Shown: positions 1 through 8,035, counted from the first letter of the stretch. The stretch is DNA of 58,580 nt from REEB95 sp035934995 (GCA_035934995.1 DASYXI010000029.1:1-58580); one strand, 5' to 3'. Notes: a model not told the origin generated them from the letters alone. Translations and numbers: made by a program.

Positions 1-1179
1 GCCAGCCCGAACGAGCTCGAAGGCGTCGACCGCAAGGATTACGCCCAGGTCGCCGAAGCCTGCACGCTCTGCGACATGTGCTTCATGACCAAGTGCCCCT
101 ATGTGCCGCCGCACGAGTTCAATCTCGATTTTCCGCACACCATGCTGCGTTACCGCGCCGCGCAGTTGAAGCGGAACGGCGGCGATTTCGCTCAGCGGCA
201 GCTGGCCGAGACCGATCGCAACGGCCGTCTCGGCGGCGCGCTGGCGCCGCTTGCCAACTGGGCGACATCCACCGGTAACCGCCTGACGCGTCCGGCGATG
301 GAAAAGGCCGCCGGCGTCGATCGGCGCGCCGATCTGCCGAAATTCGCGGGCCGCACCTTCGTCATGCGTGCGCAGGCGACGGTGCCGGCGGTCGACGAAG
401 ACGCGCCGGCCTATGGTCGCAAGGCGTTGATCTACGCCACCTGCTTCGTCAACTACCACCACCCGCGTATCGGCGAGGCGTTGCGTGCGATCCTGGCCAA
501 AAACGGGGTTGCGACCGAGGTCGCCTATCCCGGCTGCTGCGGCATGCCGCAATTCGAGCGCGGTGACGTGGCGCGCGTCGCGGCGATGGCGAAGCACGTC
601 GCCCAGGCGCTGCGGCCCAAGATCGAGCAGGGCTACGACGTCGTGGTGCCGGTGCCGTCCTGCGCGCTGATGCTGAAGTTCGAATGGCCGCTGCTGCTGC
701 CGGACGACGCCGACGTGAAGCTGTTGGCGGATGCCACCTTCGACGCCAGCGAGTATCTGGTGGCGATCGCCAAGACGGAAGGCCTGGCCGGCGGCCTGTC
801 GCCGCTCGCGGGCGGCGTCACGGTCCATATCGCCTGCCACGCGCGGGCACAGAACATGGGCCAGAAAGCCGCCGAGATGTTGCGCCTGCTGCCGACGACC
901 GAGCTCGCGGTGATCGAACGCTGCTCGGGCCACGGCGGCTCGTGGGGCGTGATGAAGGAAAATTTCGATGCCGCGATCAAGGTCGGCAAGCCGGTGGCGC
1001 GCAGCGCCGCCAAGGCGGACAAGGCCTATCTCGCGTCCGAATGCCCGCTGGCGGCGGCGCATATCCGCCAGGGCATGGAAATGCTCGGCGCGGAGGGCAA
1101 GGCGCCGGCCGCGACCTATCACCCGATCGAGTTGATGGCGCTCGCCTATGGCGTATTGCCCGAGGAACAATCCGCATGA
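1..1179 (+). CDS. Heterodisulfide reductase-related Fe-S oxidoreductase (5' end cut by the window)
   Basis: The reading frame is open from base 1, so the N-terminus lies outside the window; 392 residues are visible. Residues 21-33 carry Cx2Cx2Cx4CP, the end of a [4Fe-4S] ferredoxin-type site. Two later cysteine-rich (CCG-type) regions follow: CCG at residues 179-181 and a HIACHA...ERCSGHGG region near residues 275-315. This is the GlpC/HdrB-like architecture of electron-transfer subunits. The stop overlaps the start of the DUF3501 gene (ATGA), so the two are co-translated. In other genomes this pair often follows rubrerythrin, suggesting a peroxide or redox-defence role; the upstream gene is not visible here. 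The family is clear, the electron partners are not. Confidence 0.85.
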   Translation, partial: ASPNELEGVDRKDYAQVAEACTLCDMCFMTKCPYVPPHEFNLDFPHTMLRYRAAQLKRNGGDFAQRQLAETDRNGRLGGALAPLANWATSTGNRLTRPAMEKAAGVDRRADLPKFAGRTFVMRAQATVPAVDEDAPAYGRKALIYATCFVNYHHPRIGEALRAILAKNGVATEVAYPGCCGMPQFERGDVARVAAMAKHVAQALRPKIEQGYDVVVPVPSCALMLKFEWPLLLPDDADVKLLADATFDASEYLVAIAKTEGLAGGLSPLAGGVTVHIACHARAQNMGQKAAEMLRLLPTTELAVIERCSGHGGSWGVMKENFDAAIKVGKPVARSAAKADKAYLASECPLAAAHIRQGMEMLGAEGKAPAATYHPIELMALAYGVLPEEQSA

Positions 1180-1766
1180 CGCAATTCCGCGAACTGACCC
1201 GCGCCGACATTCTGCCGCTCGAGCAGTACGAACGCGACCGGCGCGCCCATCGTCAGCGGATCACCGCGCTGAAGCAGAACCGTCGCGTCGAAATCGGGCC
1301 CTTGGCGACGTTCTATTTCGAGAATTTCGATACGATGTGGCACCAGGTGCACGAGATGCTCGCGGTCGAACGCGGCGGCGAGGCCCAGATCGCCGACGAG
1401 CTCGCCGCCTACAATCCGCTCATTCCCAAAGGTAACGAGCTGATCGCGACGGTGATGTTCGAGATCGACGATCCGGTTCAGCGCGCGCGCATCCTCGGCC
1501 AGCTCGGCGGCGTCGAGAACCGGATGTACATCGCCTTCGCCGGCGAGAAGATCGTCGGCGAGGCCGATCCCACGCGTGAAAACACCTCGCCCGAAGGCAA
1601 GGCCTCGTCGGTCCAGTTCATGCGCTTTCCCTTCAATCGCGCCCAGAAGGACAAATTCCGCGCGCCAGGCGCGCGCGTCGAGGTCGGCATCGAGCATCCG
1701 AACTACCACCACATCGCCGTGCTCAGCGATGCGGTGCGCCAGGCGCTAGCGGCCGATCTGGGCTGA
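1176..1766 (+). CDS. DUF3501 family protein
   Basis: This 196-residue cytoplasmic protein starts with MTQFRELTRADILPLEQYE, the usual opening of the DUF3501 family, and continues with a conserved FYFENFDTMWHQVHEML block near residues 49-65. It overlaps the upstream Fe-S oxidoreductase by ATGA, which fixes the start. No catalytic motif is obvious. The family is known mainly by its linkage to rubrerythrin and the Fe-S protein, so a role in the same redox process is inferred from context only. The C-terminal part has a conserved YHHIAVLS stretch. Family assignment is confident, function unknown. Confidence 0.85.
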   Translation: MTQFRELTRADILPLEQYERDRRAHRQRITALKQNRRVEIGPLATFYFENFDTMWHQVHEMLAVERGGEAQIADELAAYNPLIPKGNELIATVMFEIDDPVQRARILGQLGGVENRMYIAFAGEKIVGEADPTRENTSPEGKASSVQFMRFPFNRAQKDKFRAPGARVEVGIEHPNYHHIAVLSDAVRQALAADLG

Positions 1767-1845
1767 ATCCTGGCGCCGCCGCCTACCCAAAATCTTTGCG
1801 ATGATCTTGATAGCTCCTTCGCGCGTTATCAGATCGTCAAGAGGA

Positions 1846-1865
1846 CCGGCAAGCAGCCTTGCCGG
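1846..1865 (+). other. Perfect hairpin in the 5' leader of the MCDYSL gene
   Basis: CCGGCAAG (1846-1853) pairs perfectly with CTTGCCGG (1858-1865) around a CAGC loop. It lies 20 nt before the ATG at 1886 and just upstream of the ribosome binding site GTAGGAGG. There is no T-tract, so it is not a simple terminator. It may protect or regulate the mRNA 5' end. Confidence 0.45.
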
Positions 1866-1885
1866 CTTGAGGGTAGGAGGTATCG

Positions 1886-2257
1886 ATGTGCGACTATTCC
1901 CTCGAAGCGTACCGTACGCGCCCTGCGCGTGAAGGGGAGCGTTACGTCACCACCCGCTTCGCCAGCGGCTCGATCGGCTTGGCGGCTCCGGGCGATCCGT
2001 CGATCCCGGTGTGTGTACCGTGCGATACGGCGGTGCGGCTTGAGGCCATCCCGGCCGAATTACGGGAACGACATGGCCTGAACGCCGCCGAGGACGCAAC
2101 ATTCGTACATCTCGATCACGGGACGTGGCGCGACGGCGTGCGTTTCCGCAATGGGGCGATCGTTTCGCTCCAGGCGCTGCCGACCGGAATCGGCGTAACC
2201 GTCGCGGCGCTGCTTGAAAACGCGGCGCGTCGCTTCGAAGGCGTAACGGCGATCTGA
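1886..2257 (+). CDS. Conserved hypothetical protein with MCDYSL N-terminus
   Basis: The 123-residue product begins MCDYSLEAYRTRPAREGER, an opening I associate with small uncharacterised proteins of alphaproteobacteria. A strong ribosome binding site (TAGGAGG) lies seven bases before the ATG. Two more cysteines occur in PVCVPCD near residues 41-47, together with Cys2. There is no signal peptide or membrane segment, so it should be cytoplasmic. It stands alone, preceded by a leader hairpin and followed by a GC-rich palindrome at 2270-2285 that may end transcription. Its function is unknown; the three cysteines could bind metal, but nothing proves it. Confidence 0.7.
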   Translation: MCDYSLEAYRTRPAREGERYVTTRFASGSIGLAAPGDPSIPVCVPCDTAVRLEAIPAELRERHGLNAAEDATFVHLDHGTWRDGVRFRNGAIVSLQALPTGIGVTVAALLENAARRFEGVTAI

Positions 2258-2356
2258 CGACCGGGCCTCCGCCGCCCGGGCGGCGACGGCTCGGGCGGCG
2301 CTGGCGCAGGACCCGCCCGCACGGTGAAGGCGCGACGAGGGAACGTCGGCGCCGCG

Positions 2357-2509
2357 TCAGGTGACGTGCGTCAGCACGTAATAGATCACGTAGATCCAAC
2401 TGAGGAAGCCGTCGATCGCCGCCCAAATCACGCTCTTGTGTGCGGTCCAGGACATGGCGATGGCGAGCGCGTTGCCGAAGGTGACGCCGTAGTGCACGTA
2501 ATAATACAT
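2357..2509 (-). CDS. Small membrane protein, 50 residues
   Basis: Reading the minus strand from ATG at 2509 gives a 50-residue protein opening MYYYVHYGVTFGNALAIAMS and ending YVIYYVLTHVT, closed by TGA. GGAG lies about eight bases before the start. Two hydrophobic stretches (roughly residues 9-22 and 27-46) are joined by a short TAHKS turn, fitting a small inner-membrane hairpin protein. It lies 81 bp downstream of the SH3 gene on the same strand and is probably the last gene of an eamA-SH3-small-protein transcript. I recall similar short proteins from other alphaproteobacteria, but have no name or function. The tyrosine-rich composition and good initiation signals argue for a real gene. Confidence 0.6.
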   Translation of the reverse strand: MYYYVHYGVTFGNALAIAMSWTAHKSVIWAAIDGFLSWIYVIYYVLTHVT

Positions 2510-2590
2510 GCCGATCTCCTCGGTGCGGTGTCGGTTGGCGTGAAAGTTCGGAGGCTGGGGGCGGTCGATCGCAACGGGTCGCGCACCCCG

Positions 2591-3076
2591 TTACTCGACA
2601 ATCTCGTTGGCGGTGACGCCCCAGATCTCGTTGCGCAGCAGCCAGCCGCGGACGACGCGCCGGCCGCGGATTTCGACGCGGCACCAGGCGTTGCGGCATT
2701 CGAGCAGGTTGGCGATGACGCCGGGTTCGAGCTTGGCCAAAGCTGCCGAATCGCGCGCCGGTTCTTGATAAATCGTGCGCGTATCCGCCTTGATGATCAC
2801 CGTGCGCGCCGCACTCAGGAGCCGGACCTGGATCCAGCCCTCGGTGCCCTGCCAGTCGCGCACGTGGCGCCATACGTCATAGCTGTCGATGACCTCGACC
2901 GGCAGACCTTTGCGCCGGTACACCCATTGGATCGGATATTGCTCGCCCGGGCCGGCGCGCAGATTCACCTCGTTCGAGCGCAGGCTCATGAAATGGGGAA
3001 GTTGCGGCTTGTCGGCGGCCGCGACCGGCAACGCGAGCGCGCAAGCCAGCAGCAGGGCGGCGACGACGCGAACCAT
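2591..3076 (-). CDS. Secreted bacterial SH3-like domain protein
   Basis: The 161-residue product has a signal peptide (MVRVVAALLLACALALPVAA, cut after AAA) and two SH3-like repeats: one around LRSNEVNLRAGPGEQYPIQW and one around RTIYQEPARDSAALAKLEPG. The conserved NLRAGP motif is typical of the SH3_4/YgiM-like group, which binds peptidoglycan or other envelope partners. It should act in the periplasm. A conserved cysteine pair (LLECRNAWC) may form a disulfide. It lies 8 bp downstream of the EamA exporter gene on the same strand. The start at 3076 is chosen because it begins the signal peptide; a longer upstream reading has no such support. The exact role is unknown. Confidence 0.75.
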   Translation of the reverse strand: MVRVVAALLLACALALPVAAADKPQLPHFMSLRSNEVNLRAGPGEQYPIQWVYRRKGLPVEVIDSYDVWRHVRDWQGTEGWIQVRLLSAARTVIIKADTRTIYQEPARDSAALAKLEPGVIANLLECRNAWCRVEIRGRRVVRGWLLRNEIWGVTANEIVE

Positions 3077-3084
3077 GCGGCGGT

Positions 3085-3993
3085 CTAACCTGCCGAACGC
3101 AGCCGGGTCAAGCCTCGGCGGCGGGCAATGGCAATGCCGCTGAGCACCAGCGCCAGCGCGATGATCAGTGACGGCGTCAGCCGTTCGCCAAGGAAGACGA
3201 TCGCGATCAGCACCGACAGCGGCGGCACGGCAAACTGGAAAACCGCGACACGTTGCACGCCGCCGGTGCGCAACGCCCAGAACCAGGCGATGAACGCGAC
3301 GAGATTGGGGCCATAGGCGAGGGTTGCAACGGCGATGAAGTCGCCCCAGCCGAAATGGCTCCAGTCGACCAACGGAATCCGCACCACGGCAAACGGCATC
3401 AGCACGAGACCGCCGGCGCCGACGCACCAGAGCGTCGCCGGCAGGGCGCCGATATAGGCCGACAGCCGCGCGCCAGCGACGTACGAACTGGCCGACAGTG
3501 CGCACGCCGCCAGTACCAAAAGATCACCGGCAACGCTGGCCTCCTGGCCGGCGTCGCCGCGGAACGCGAACAGCAGGCCTTCGCCGAGGAACGCCAACGC
3601 CGCCCCTGTCCACCAATAGCCGCCCGGTTGCCGCCGTTCGACGACCGCCGCCGCCAGGCCGGTGAAGATGGGCATCGCCGCCTGGATGAGCGCGCCATGC
3701 GTCGCCGAAGTCTGCGCCTGACCGAGCGTGAACAGCAGCGGAAAGGCGATGAAACTGCCGGCCGCCGACAACGCGAGCAGAGTCCATTGATCTCGGGTGC
3801 GGGGCAGCGGCAGCCGCAGCACGACGGCGACCGGAATCGCGACAAGCGCGGCCGCCGCCGGCCGCATGCCCAAGAGCAGCGGATCGATGTCGCCGGCAAT
3901 CGCCCGGGTCAGCGGTCCGCTGAGCGCGAACAACACGACCGACACCATCGCCGCCGCGAAAACCGCCGTCGGTCGCTCGCCCGTTTGGTCCAT
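3085..3993 (-). CDS. EamA/DMT-family permease
   Basis: This 302-residue protein has about ten hydrophobic segments arranged as two EamA repeats, the standard size and layout of drug/metabolite transporter exporters such as RhaT and RarD relatives. The N-terminus MDQTGERPTAVFAAAMVSVV leads into the first membrane helix, and the last helix ends with a basic tail (ARRRGLTRLRSAG). Substrates of this family range from amino acids to metabolites and cannot be predicted here. It heads a minus-strand group with the SH3 and 50-residue membrane protein genes and is divergent from the hydroxyacid dehydrogenase at 4102. Confidence 0.8.
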   Translation of the reverse strand: MDQTGERPTAVFAAAMVSVVLFALSGPLTRAIAGDIDPLLLGMRPAAAALVAIPVAVVLRLPLPRTRDQWTLLALSAAGSFIAFPLLFTLGQAQTSATHGALIQAAMPIFTGLAAAVVERRQPGGYWWTGAALAFLGEGLLFAFRGDAGQEASVAGDLLVLAACALSASSYVAGARLSAYIGALPATLWCVGAGGLVLMPFAVVRIPLVDWSHFGWGDFIAVATLAYGPNLVAFIAWFWALRTGGVQRVAVFQFAVPPLSVLIAIVFLGERLTPSLIIALALVLSGIAIARRRGLTRLRSAG

Positions 3994-4101
3994 TGCGTCC
4001 CTTGTCGCCGTCCGCGCCGCGCCGGGTCAAGGGTGCTCCGCGCATGGCTGGACACTCGTCGGCGCGCTTGCTAGGCCTTGCGCCGAAGGGGAGCGAAGCC
4101 G

Positions 4102-5088
4102 ATGTCGGCGAAAAAGCCGTTGGTCGTGGTCACGCGCAAGCTGCCGGACGTCGTCGAAACCCGGATGATGGAGCTGTTCGACGCGCGGCTGAACGACAGC
4201 GACGCACCGTTCACGGCGGATCAGCTCAAAGCGGCGATGGCCGAAGCCGACGTGCTGGTGCCGACGGTCACCGACCGCATCGACGCCGGAATCATCGCCG
4301 CCGGCGGCGAACGGCTAAAGCTCATCGCCTCGTTCAGCAACGGCGTCGATCACATCGACCTGGCGGCGGCCAAGGCCAAGGGCATCATCGTCACCAACAC
4401 GCCGGGCGTCCTGACCGAAGACACCGCCGACATGACCATGACGCTGATCCTGGCGGTGGCCCGCCGCGTCAGCGAGGGCGAGCGCCTGTTGCGCGACGGT
4501 CATTGGCTCGGCTGGAGCCCGACCTTCATGCTCGGCAGCCGGTTGTGGGGCAAGCGTCTCGGCATCGTCGGCATGGGCCGGATCGGCTCGGCCGTGGCAC
4601 GGCGCGCGCGCGGCTTCGGACTTTCGATCCACTATCACAACCGGCACCGCGTCGATCCCGATCTCGAGCTCGAGCTCGAGGCGACCTATTGGGAAAGCCT
4701 CGACGCGATGCTGGCGCGCATGGACATCGTCTCGATCAATTGCCCGCGCACGCCGGCCACCTTCCACCTGCTGTCGGCGCGCCGGCTCAAGCTGCTGCGG
4801 CCGACCGCGATCCTGGTCAACACCTCGCGCGGCGAGGTGGTCGACGAGGAGGCGCTGACGCGACTCTTGGTCGAGCGGGGCATCGCTGGCGCCGGCCTCG
4901 ACGTGTTCGAGCGCGAGCCGCTGGTCAACGACCAGCTGCTGGCGCTCGATCGCGTCGTGCTTCTGCCGCATATGGGCTCGGCGACTCTCGAAGGCCGCGT
5001 CGACACCGGCCAGCGCGTCATCCTCAACATCAAAACCTTCGCGGACGGCCATCGCCCGCCCGACCGGGTCGTCGATACGCTGCTTTAG
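4102..5088 (+). CDS. D-isomer-specific 2-hydroxyacid dehydrogenase (glyoxylate/hydroxypyruvate reductase-like)
   Basis: The 328-residue enzyme has the N-terminal substrate domain, the NAD(P)-binding VGMGRIGSAVARR loop near residues 155-167, and the catalytic set Arg (NTSRGEVVDE), Glu (FEREP) and His (LLPHMGSAT). It should reduce glyoxylate, hydroxypyruvate or a related 2-oxoacid in the cytoplasm. GGGGAG sits upstream of the ATG at 4102, which I prefer to a TTG 24 bp earlier. A short Leu-Glu repeat (LELELE, coded by repeated CTCGAG) near residue 190 looks like a local expansion in a surface loop. The substrate cannot be fixed from sequence. Confidence 0.85.
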   Translation: MSAKKPLVVVTRKLPDVVETRMMELFDARLNDSDAPFTADQLKAAMAEADVLVPTVTDRIDAGIIAAGGERLKLIASFSNGVDHIDLAAAKAKGIIVTNTPGVLTEDTADMTMTLILAVARRVSEGERLLRDGHWLGWSPTFMLGSRLWGKRLGIVGMGRIGSAVARRARGFGLSIHYHNRHRVDPDLELELEATYWESLDAMLARMDIVSINCPRTPATFHLLSARRLKLLRPTAILVNTSRGEVVDEEALTRLLVERGIAGAGLDVFEREPLVNDQLLALDRVVLLPHMGSATLEGRVDTGQRVILNIKTFADGHRPPDRVVDTLL

Positions 5089-5128
5089 GCCCGCGGGTTG
5101 GCGATAAAACGCTTCTCCGTGCGCCATT

Positions 5129-5156
5129 TTCGTTATATCGTTTGGTATATAACGAA
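5129..5156 (+). promoter_or_regulatory. ModE-type Mo-box upstream of modA
   Basis: TTCGTTATAT (5129-5138) is matched by a perfect inverted copy ATATAACGAA (5147-5156) around an 8-bp spacer. This agrees with the known ModE operator pattern (CGnTATAT ... ATATAnCG). It ends within the ribosome binding region of modA, so a bound ModE-type protein would block transcription when molybdate is plentiful. A ModE-family gene lies convergently just downstream. Confidence 0.8.
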
Positions 5157-5166
5157 GGAGAGATTC

Positions 5167-5925
5167 GTGCGGCGACGCTGGTTATTGGTTGGTATACTGC
5201 TCGCGATATTGCCGATTTTACCCGCCCAGGCCGACACCTATACGATTTTCGCCGCGGCCAGCCTCAAGAACGCGCTCGACGCCGCGGTCGTCGCCTACGA
5301 GAAGCAAACCGGCGACACCGTCCGGGTGTCGTATGCGGCGAGCTCGGCGCTGGCGCGTCAGATCGAAGCCGGCGCGCCGGCCGACATCTTCATCTCGGCC
5401 GACCTCAAATGGATGGATGAGCTGCAGGGCAAAAATCTTATCCAGGCGAACAGCCGCCGCAACCTGCTGGGCAACGATCTGGTACTGGTCGCGCCGAAGG
5501 CCAGCGGCACCAAGATCGATCTCAAGCCCGGCGTCGATTTGCTGCCCTATCTCAAGAACGGTCCCTTGGCGATGGCCGATCCGGCGGCAGTGCCGGCGGG
5601 GATTTACGGCAAGGCGGCGCTCACCAATCTCGGCATCTGGAATTCGCTCGAAGCCAAGGTCGCGCGCGCCGAAGACGTACGGGCGGCGTTGCGCCTGGTG
5701 GCGCGCGGCGAGGCGCCGTTGGGTATCGTCTATCGCACCGACGCCAACGCCGAGCCGCAGGTGGAAGTCGCCGGCGTCTTTCCGCCCGGCAGCTATCCGC
5801 CGGTGACCTATCCGGCCGCACTCGTCACGCACGCGCAGGGGCGCGCGCATGCCTTGCTGGAATTCCTCGAATCGTCGGCGGCCCGGCCCTACTTCGAGCA
5901 ACAGGGCTTCAAGGTCCTGTTCTAG
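5167..5925 (+). CDS. modA: Molybdate ABC transporter substrate-binding protein
   Basis: The 252-residue protein has a signal peptide (MRRRWLLVGILLAILPILPA, cut near QAD) followed by the ModA core: IFAAASLKNALD, ASSALARQIEAGAPADIFIS, and VPAGIYGKAAL. It binds molybdate or tungstate in the periplasm and hands it to ModBC. I place the start at GTG 5167, which follows AAGGAG and gives a clean signal peptide; the longer TTG reading at 5098 would run through the Mo-box. No modB or modC follows: the next gene converges and overlaps by four bases (CTAG). The permease must be encoded elsewhere or this is an orphan binding protein. Confidence 0.9.
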   Translation: MRRRWLLVGILLAILPILPAQADTYTIFAAASLKNALDAAVVAYEKQTGDTVRVSYAASSALARQIEAGAPADIFISADLKWMDELQGKNLIQANSRRNLLGNDLVLVAPKASGTKIDLKPGVDLLPYLKNGPLAMADPAAVPAGIYGKAALTNLGIWNSLEAKVARAEDVRAALRLVARGEAPLGIVYRTDANAEPQVEVAGVFPPGSYPPVTYPAALVTHAQGRAHALLEFLESSAARPYFEQQGFKVLF

Positions 5926-6260
5926 CGCCGTAACGCACGCTGGAGCGCCGCGAGCTCGCGCGCGGCGGCCTTCTGCGACCGGCGCTCGATCGCGCGGTAG
6001 TGGGCGACCAGCGTGCGGCCGAACGGCGTCAGACGCGCGCCGCCGCCGCGCTTGCCGCCCGGCCGCGCCGTTACGACGGCGTGCCGGAACGTGCGATTGA
6101 GGTTGTCGATCAGCATCCAGGCGCGGCGGTACGACATGCCCAGCGTGCGGCCGGCGCGCGAGATCGAGCCGCTGTCGCGGATCGCTTCGAGCAGGCGGAT
6201 CTTGCCCGGCCCCACCGCCTTGCCCGGCCCTAAATCCACGCGCAGCGTCAGTTTGGCCAC
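5922..6260 (-). CDS. modE: ModE-family winged-helix regulator without molybdate-binding domain
   Basis: The 112-residue protein matches the N-terminal DNA-binding half of ModE: GPGKIRLLEAIRDSGSISRA, then LGMSYRRAWMLIDNLN and a basic wing with GGKRGGGARLT. Full-length ModE is about 260 residues and carries two molybdate-binding (Mop/TOBE) domains; these are absent. It starts at GTG 6260 after GAGGAC, 9 bp from the end of moeB, so it is probably the last gene of that operon. A candidate target is the Mo-box at 5129-5156. Single-domain ModE-like proteins are known, so this is not necessarily a truncation. How it senses molybdenum is unclear. Confidence 0.85.
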   Translation of the reverse strand: MAKLTLRVDLGPGKAVGPGKIRLLEAIRDSGSISRAGRTLGMSYRRAWMLIDNLNRTFRHAVVTARPGGKRGGGARLTPFGRTLVAHYRAIERRSQKAAARELAALQRALRR

Positions 6261-6269
6261 GCGCTGTCC

Positions 6270-7046
6270 TCAGCCGCCGCAGGTGGGGCAATCGGGATCG
6301 CGCGGAATCTCGATCTTGTGGAAATCGGCAGCCAGCGAATCGTACATCAGCAACGTGCCGCTCAGGCTCGTGCCGATGCCCAGGATCTCCTTGAGCACCT
6401 CGACCGCCTGCAACGTTCCCATGACGCCGGCGATGGCGCCCAGGATGCCGGCGGTCTCGCACCGCGGCACGCTTTCGGGCGGCGGCGCCTCGCGGAACAG
6501 GCAGCGATAGCAGGGGTGCGGCGGCCCGAGATAGGCCTTGAACGTCGAGAGTTGACCGTCAAACGGCGACAGCGCCGCGCCGACGAGCGTCTTCCGCAGA
6601 CGGTAACAGAGATCATTGAGCAGGTAACGCGTCGCGAAATTATCGCTGCCGTCGGCGACCAAATCGTAGCGCGCGACGATGTCGCGGGCGTTGCGCTCGT
6701 CGAGCCGGACCGGATGAGTCTCGACCCGCACGTCGGGATTGATTGCGGCCAGCGTCTGTTGCGCACTCGCGGTCTTCAAGCTGCCGACGCTCGATGTCGC
6801 GTGGACGATCTGGCGCTGGAGATTGGTCAGGTCGACCCGGTCGTCGTCGACGACGCCCAGGGTGCCGACGCCGGCGGCGGCGAGATACATCAGCAGCGGC
6901 GAGCCGAGCCCGCCCGCGCCGATCACCAGCACGCGCGCCGCCAGCAGCTTGGCCTGGCCGTCCTCGCCGACCTCGTCGAGGATCAGATGCCGGGCATAGC
7001 GTTGGAACTGCGCCTCGCTCAGCGGATGCGCCAGGCTCTCGGCCAT
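6270..7046 (-). CDS. moeB: Molybdopterin-synthase adenylyltransferase / ThiF-family enzyme
   Basis: This 258-residue cytoplasmic enzyme has the E1-like ATP-binding loop VLVIGAGGLGSPLLMYLAAA near residues 33-52, the DLTNLQRQI motif, two CxxC zinc pairs (CYRC and CPTC), and the reactive cysteine in VPRCETAGILG. MoeB adenylates the C-terminus of MoaD for molybdopterin synthesis; ThiF does the same for ThiS. There is no C-terminal rhodanese domain. Position beside modE and modA favours the molybdenum cofactor role, position beside cysK leaves sulfur transfer for thiamine or cysteine open. Its ATG overlaps the cysK stop by one base (TGATG). Confidence 0.85.
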   Translation of the reverse strand: MAESLAHPLSEAQFQRYARHLILDEVGEDGQAKLLAARVLVIGAGGLGSPLLMYLAAAGVGTLGVVDDDRVDLTNLQRQIVHATSSVGSLKTASAQQTLAAINPDVRVETHPVRLDERNARDIVARYDLVADGSDNFATRYLLNDLCYRLRKTLVGAALSPFDGQLSTFKAYLGPPHPCYRCLFREAPPPESVPRCETAGILGAIAGVMGTLQAVEVLKEILGIGTSLSGTLLMYDSLAADFHKIEIPRDPDCPTCGG

Positions 7047-8035
7047 CACAGGCTTTCGAACAGGGCGGTCGACAGATAACGCTCGGCGGTATCGGGCAGG
7101 ACGGCGACCACGACCTTGCCGCTCATCGCCGGCCGCTGGCCAATCTCGGCCGCTGCCGCCAATGCCGCGCCCGAGGAAATGCCGCACGCGACGCCTTCGA
7201 GGCGCGCGACCTCGCGCGCGACCTTGAACGCCGTTTCGTTGCCGATGCGGATCACCTCGTCGATCAATTTGGTGTCGAGGATCGCCGGCACGAAGCCGGC
7301 GCCGAGGCCCTGGATCTTGTGCGGGCCGGGCGGACCGCCCGACAGCACGGCGCTATCCTCGGGCTCGACGGCGACCATGCGCAGGCCCGGCTTACGCGGT
7401 TTGAGGACCGATCCGACGCCCATCAGCGTGCCGCCGGTGCCGACGCCGCTCACCACCACGTCGACGCGCCCGTCGGTATCGCGCCAGATTTCCTCGGCCG
7501 TGGTGCGGCGGTGAATCTCGGGATTGGCCGGGTTGTTGAATTGCTGCGGCATGAAGGCATCGCCGAGCTTCTTCACCAGCGCCTCGGCGCGCGCGATGGC
7601 ATAGCGCATGCCCTGGGCGGCCGGCGTCAGCTCGATTTCGGCGCCCAACAGCTTGAGCATGTGGCGCCGCTCGACCGACATGCTGTCCGGCATGATCAGG
7701 ATCAGGCGATAGCCCTTGGCGGCGGCGGCAAAGGCGAGCGCGATACCGGTGTTGCCCGAGGTCGGCTCGACCAGTACCGTCTTGCCGGGCTTGATCAGGC
7801 CCGCCTGCTCGGCCGCCTCGATCATGGCCGCACCGATGCGGTCCTTGACCGACGACAGCGGATTGAAGAACTCGCACTTGGCGAGGATGTCCGCCTTGAC
7901 GCCGTGCGTCGCGGCGAAGCGCGACAGACGCACCAGCGGCGTCGCGCCGATGGTCTCCACAATGCTTTCGTAGACGCAGCCGCGGAACGCCGGCGCGGTG
8001 GCGTTCGAACTCGGCTTGGGCTCGGCGCGCGCCAT
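7046..8035 (-). CDS. cysK: Cysteine synthase (O-acetylserine sulfhydrylase)
   Basis: The 329-residue PLP enzyme makes cysteine from O-acetylserine and sulfide. The PLP lysine lies in NPLSSVKDRIG, the substrate loop in EPTSGNTGIALA, and the phosphate-binding glycine loop in VVSGVGTGGTLMG. The start at 8035 follows AAGGA and gives an N-terminal extension of about 20 residues before GCVYESIVETIGATPLVRL. It lies 11 bp downstream of the Rrf2 regulator gene and one base overlaps moeB, so the three are co-transcribed. Regulation by the adjacent Rrf2 protein in response to cysteine supply is likely by analogy with CymR-type regulators. Confidence 0.92.
   Translation of the reverse strand: MARAEPKPSSNATAPAFRGCVYESIVETIGATPLVRLSRFAATHGVKADILAKCEFFNPLSSVKDRIGAAMIEAAEQAGLIKPGKTVLVEPTSGNTGIALAFAAAAKGYRLILIMPDSMSVERRHMLKLLGAEIELTPAAQGMRYAIARAEALVKKLGDAFMPQQFNNPANPEIHRRTTAEEIWRDTDGRVDVVVSGVGTGGTLMGVGSVLKPRKPGLRMVAVEPEDSAVLSGGPPGPHKIQGLGAGFVPAILDTKLIDEVIRIGNETAFKVAREVARLEGVACGISSGAALAAAAEIGQRPAMSGKVVVAVLPDTAERYLSTALFESL

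Noticed and set aside
2270..2285. GC-only palindrome (CGCCGCCC/GGGCGGCG) after the MCDYSL gene
   Set aside because: It may end transcription but has no loop or T-tract; not strong enough to call a terminator.
4668..4682. CTCGAG repeats in the hydroxyacid dehydrogenase gene
   Set aside because: A short in-frame Leu-Glu expansion in a surface loop; no sign of phase variation.
5098..5166. Longer reading of modA starting at TTG 5098
   Set aside because: It would run through the Mo-box and destroys the clean signal peptide; GTG 5167 with AAGGAG is preferred.
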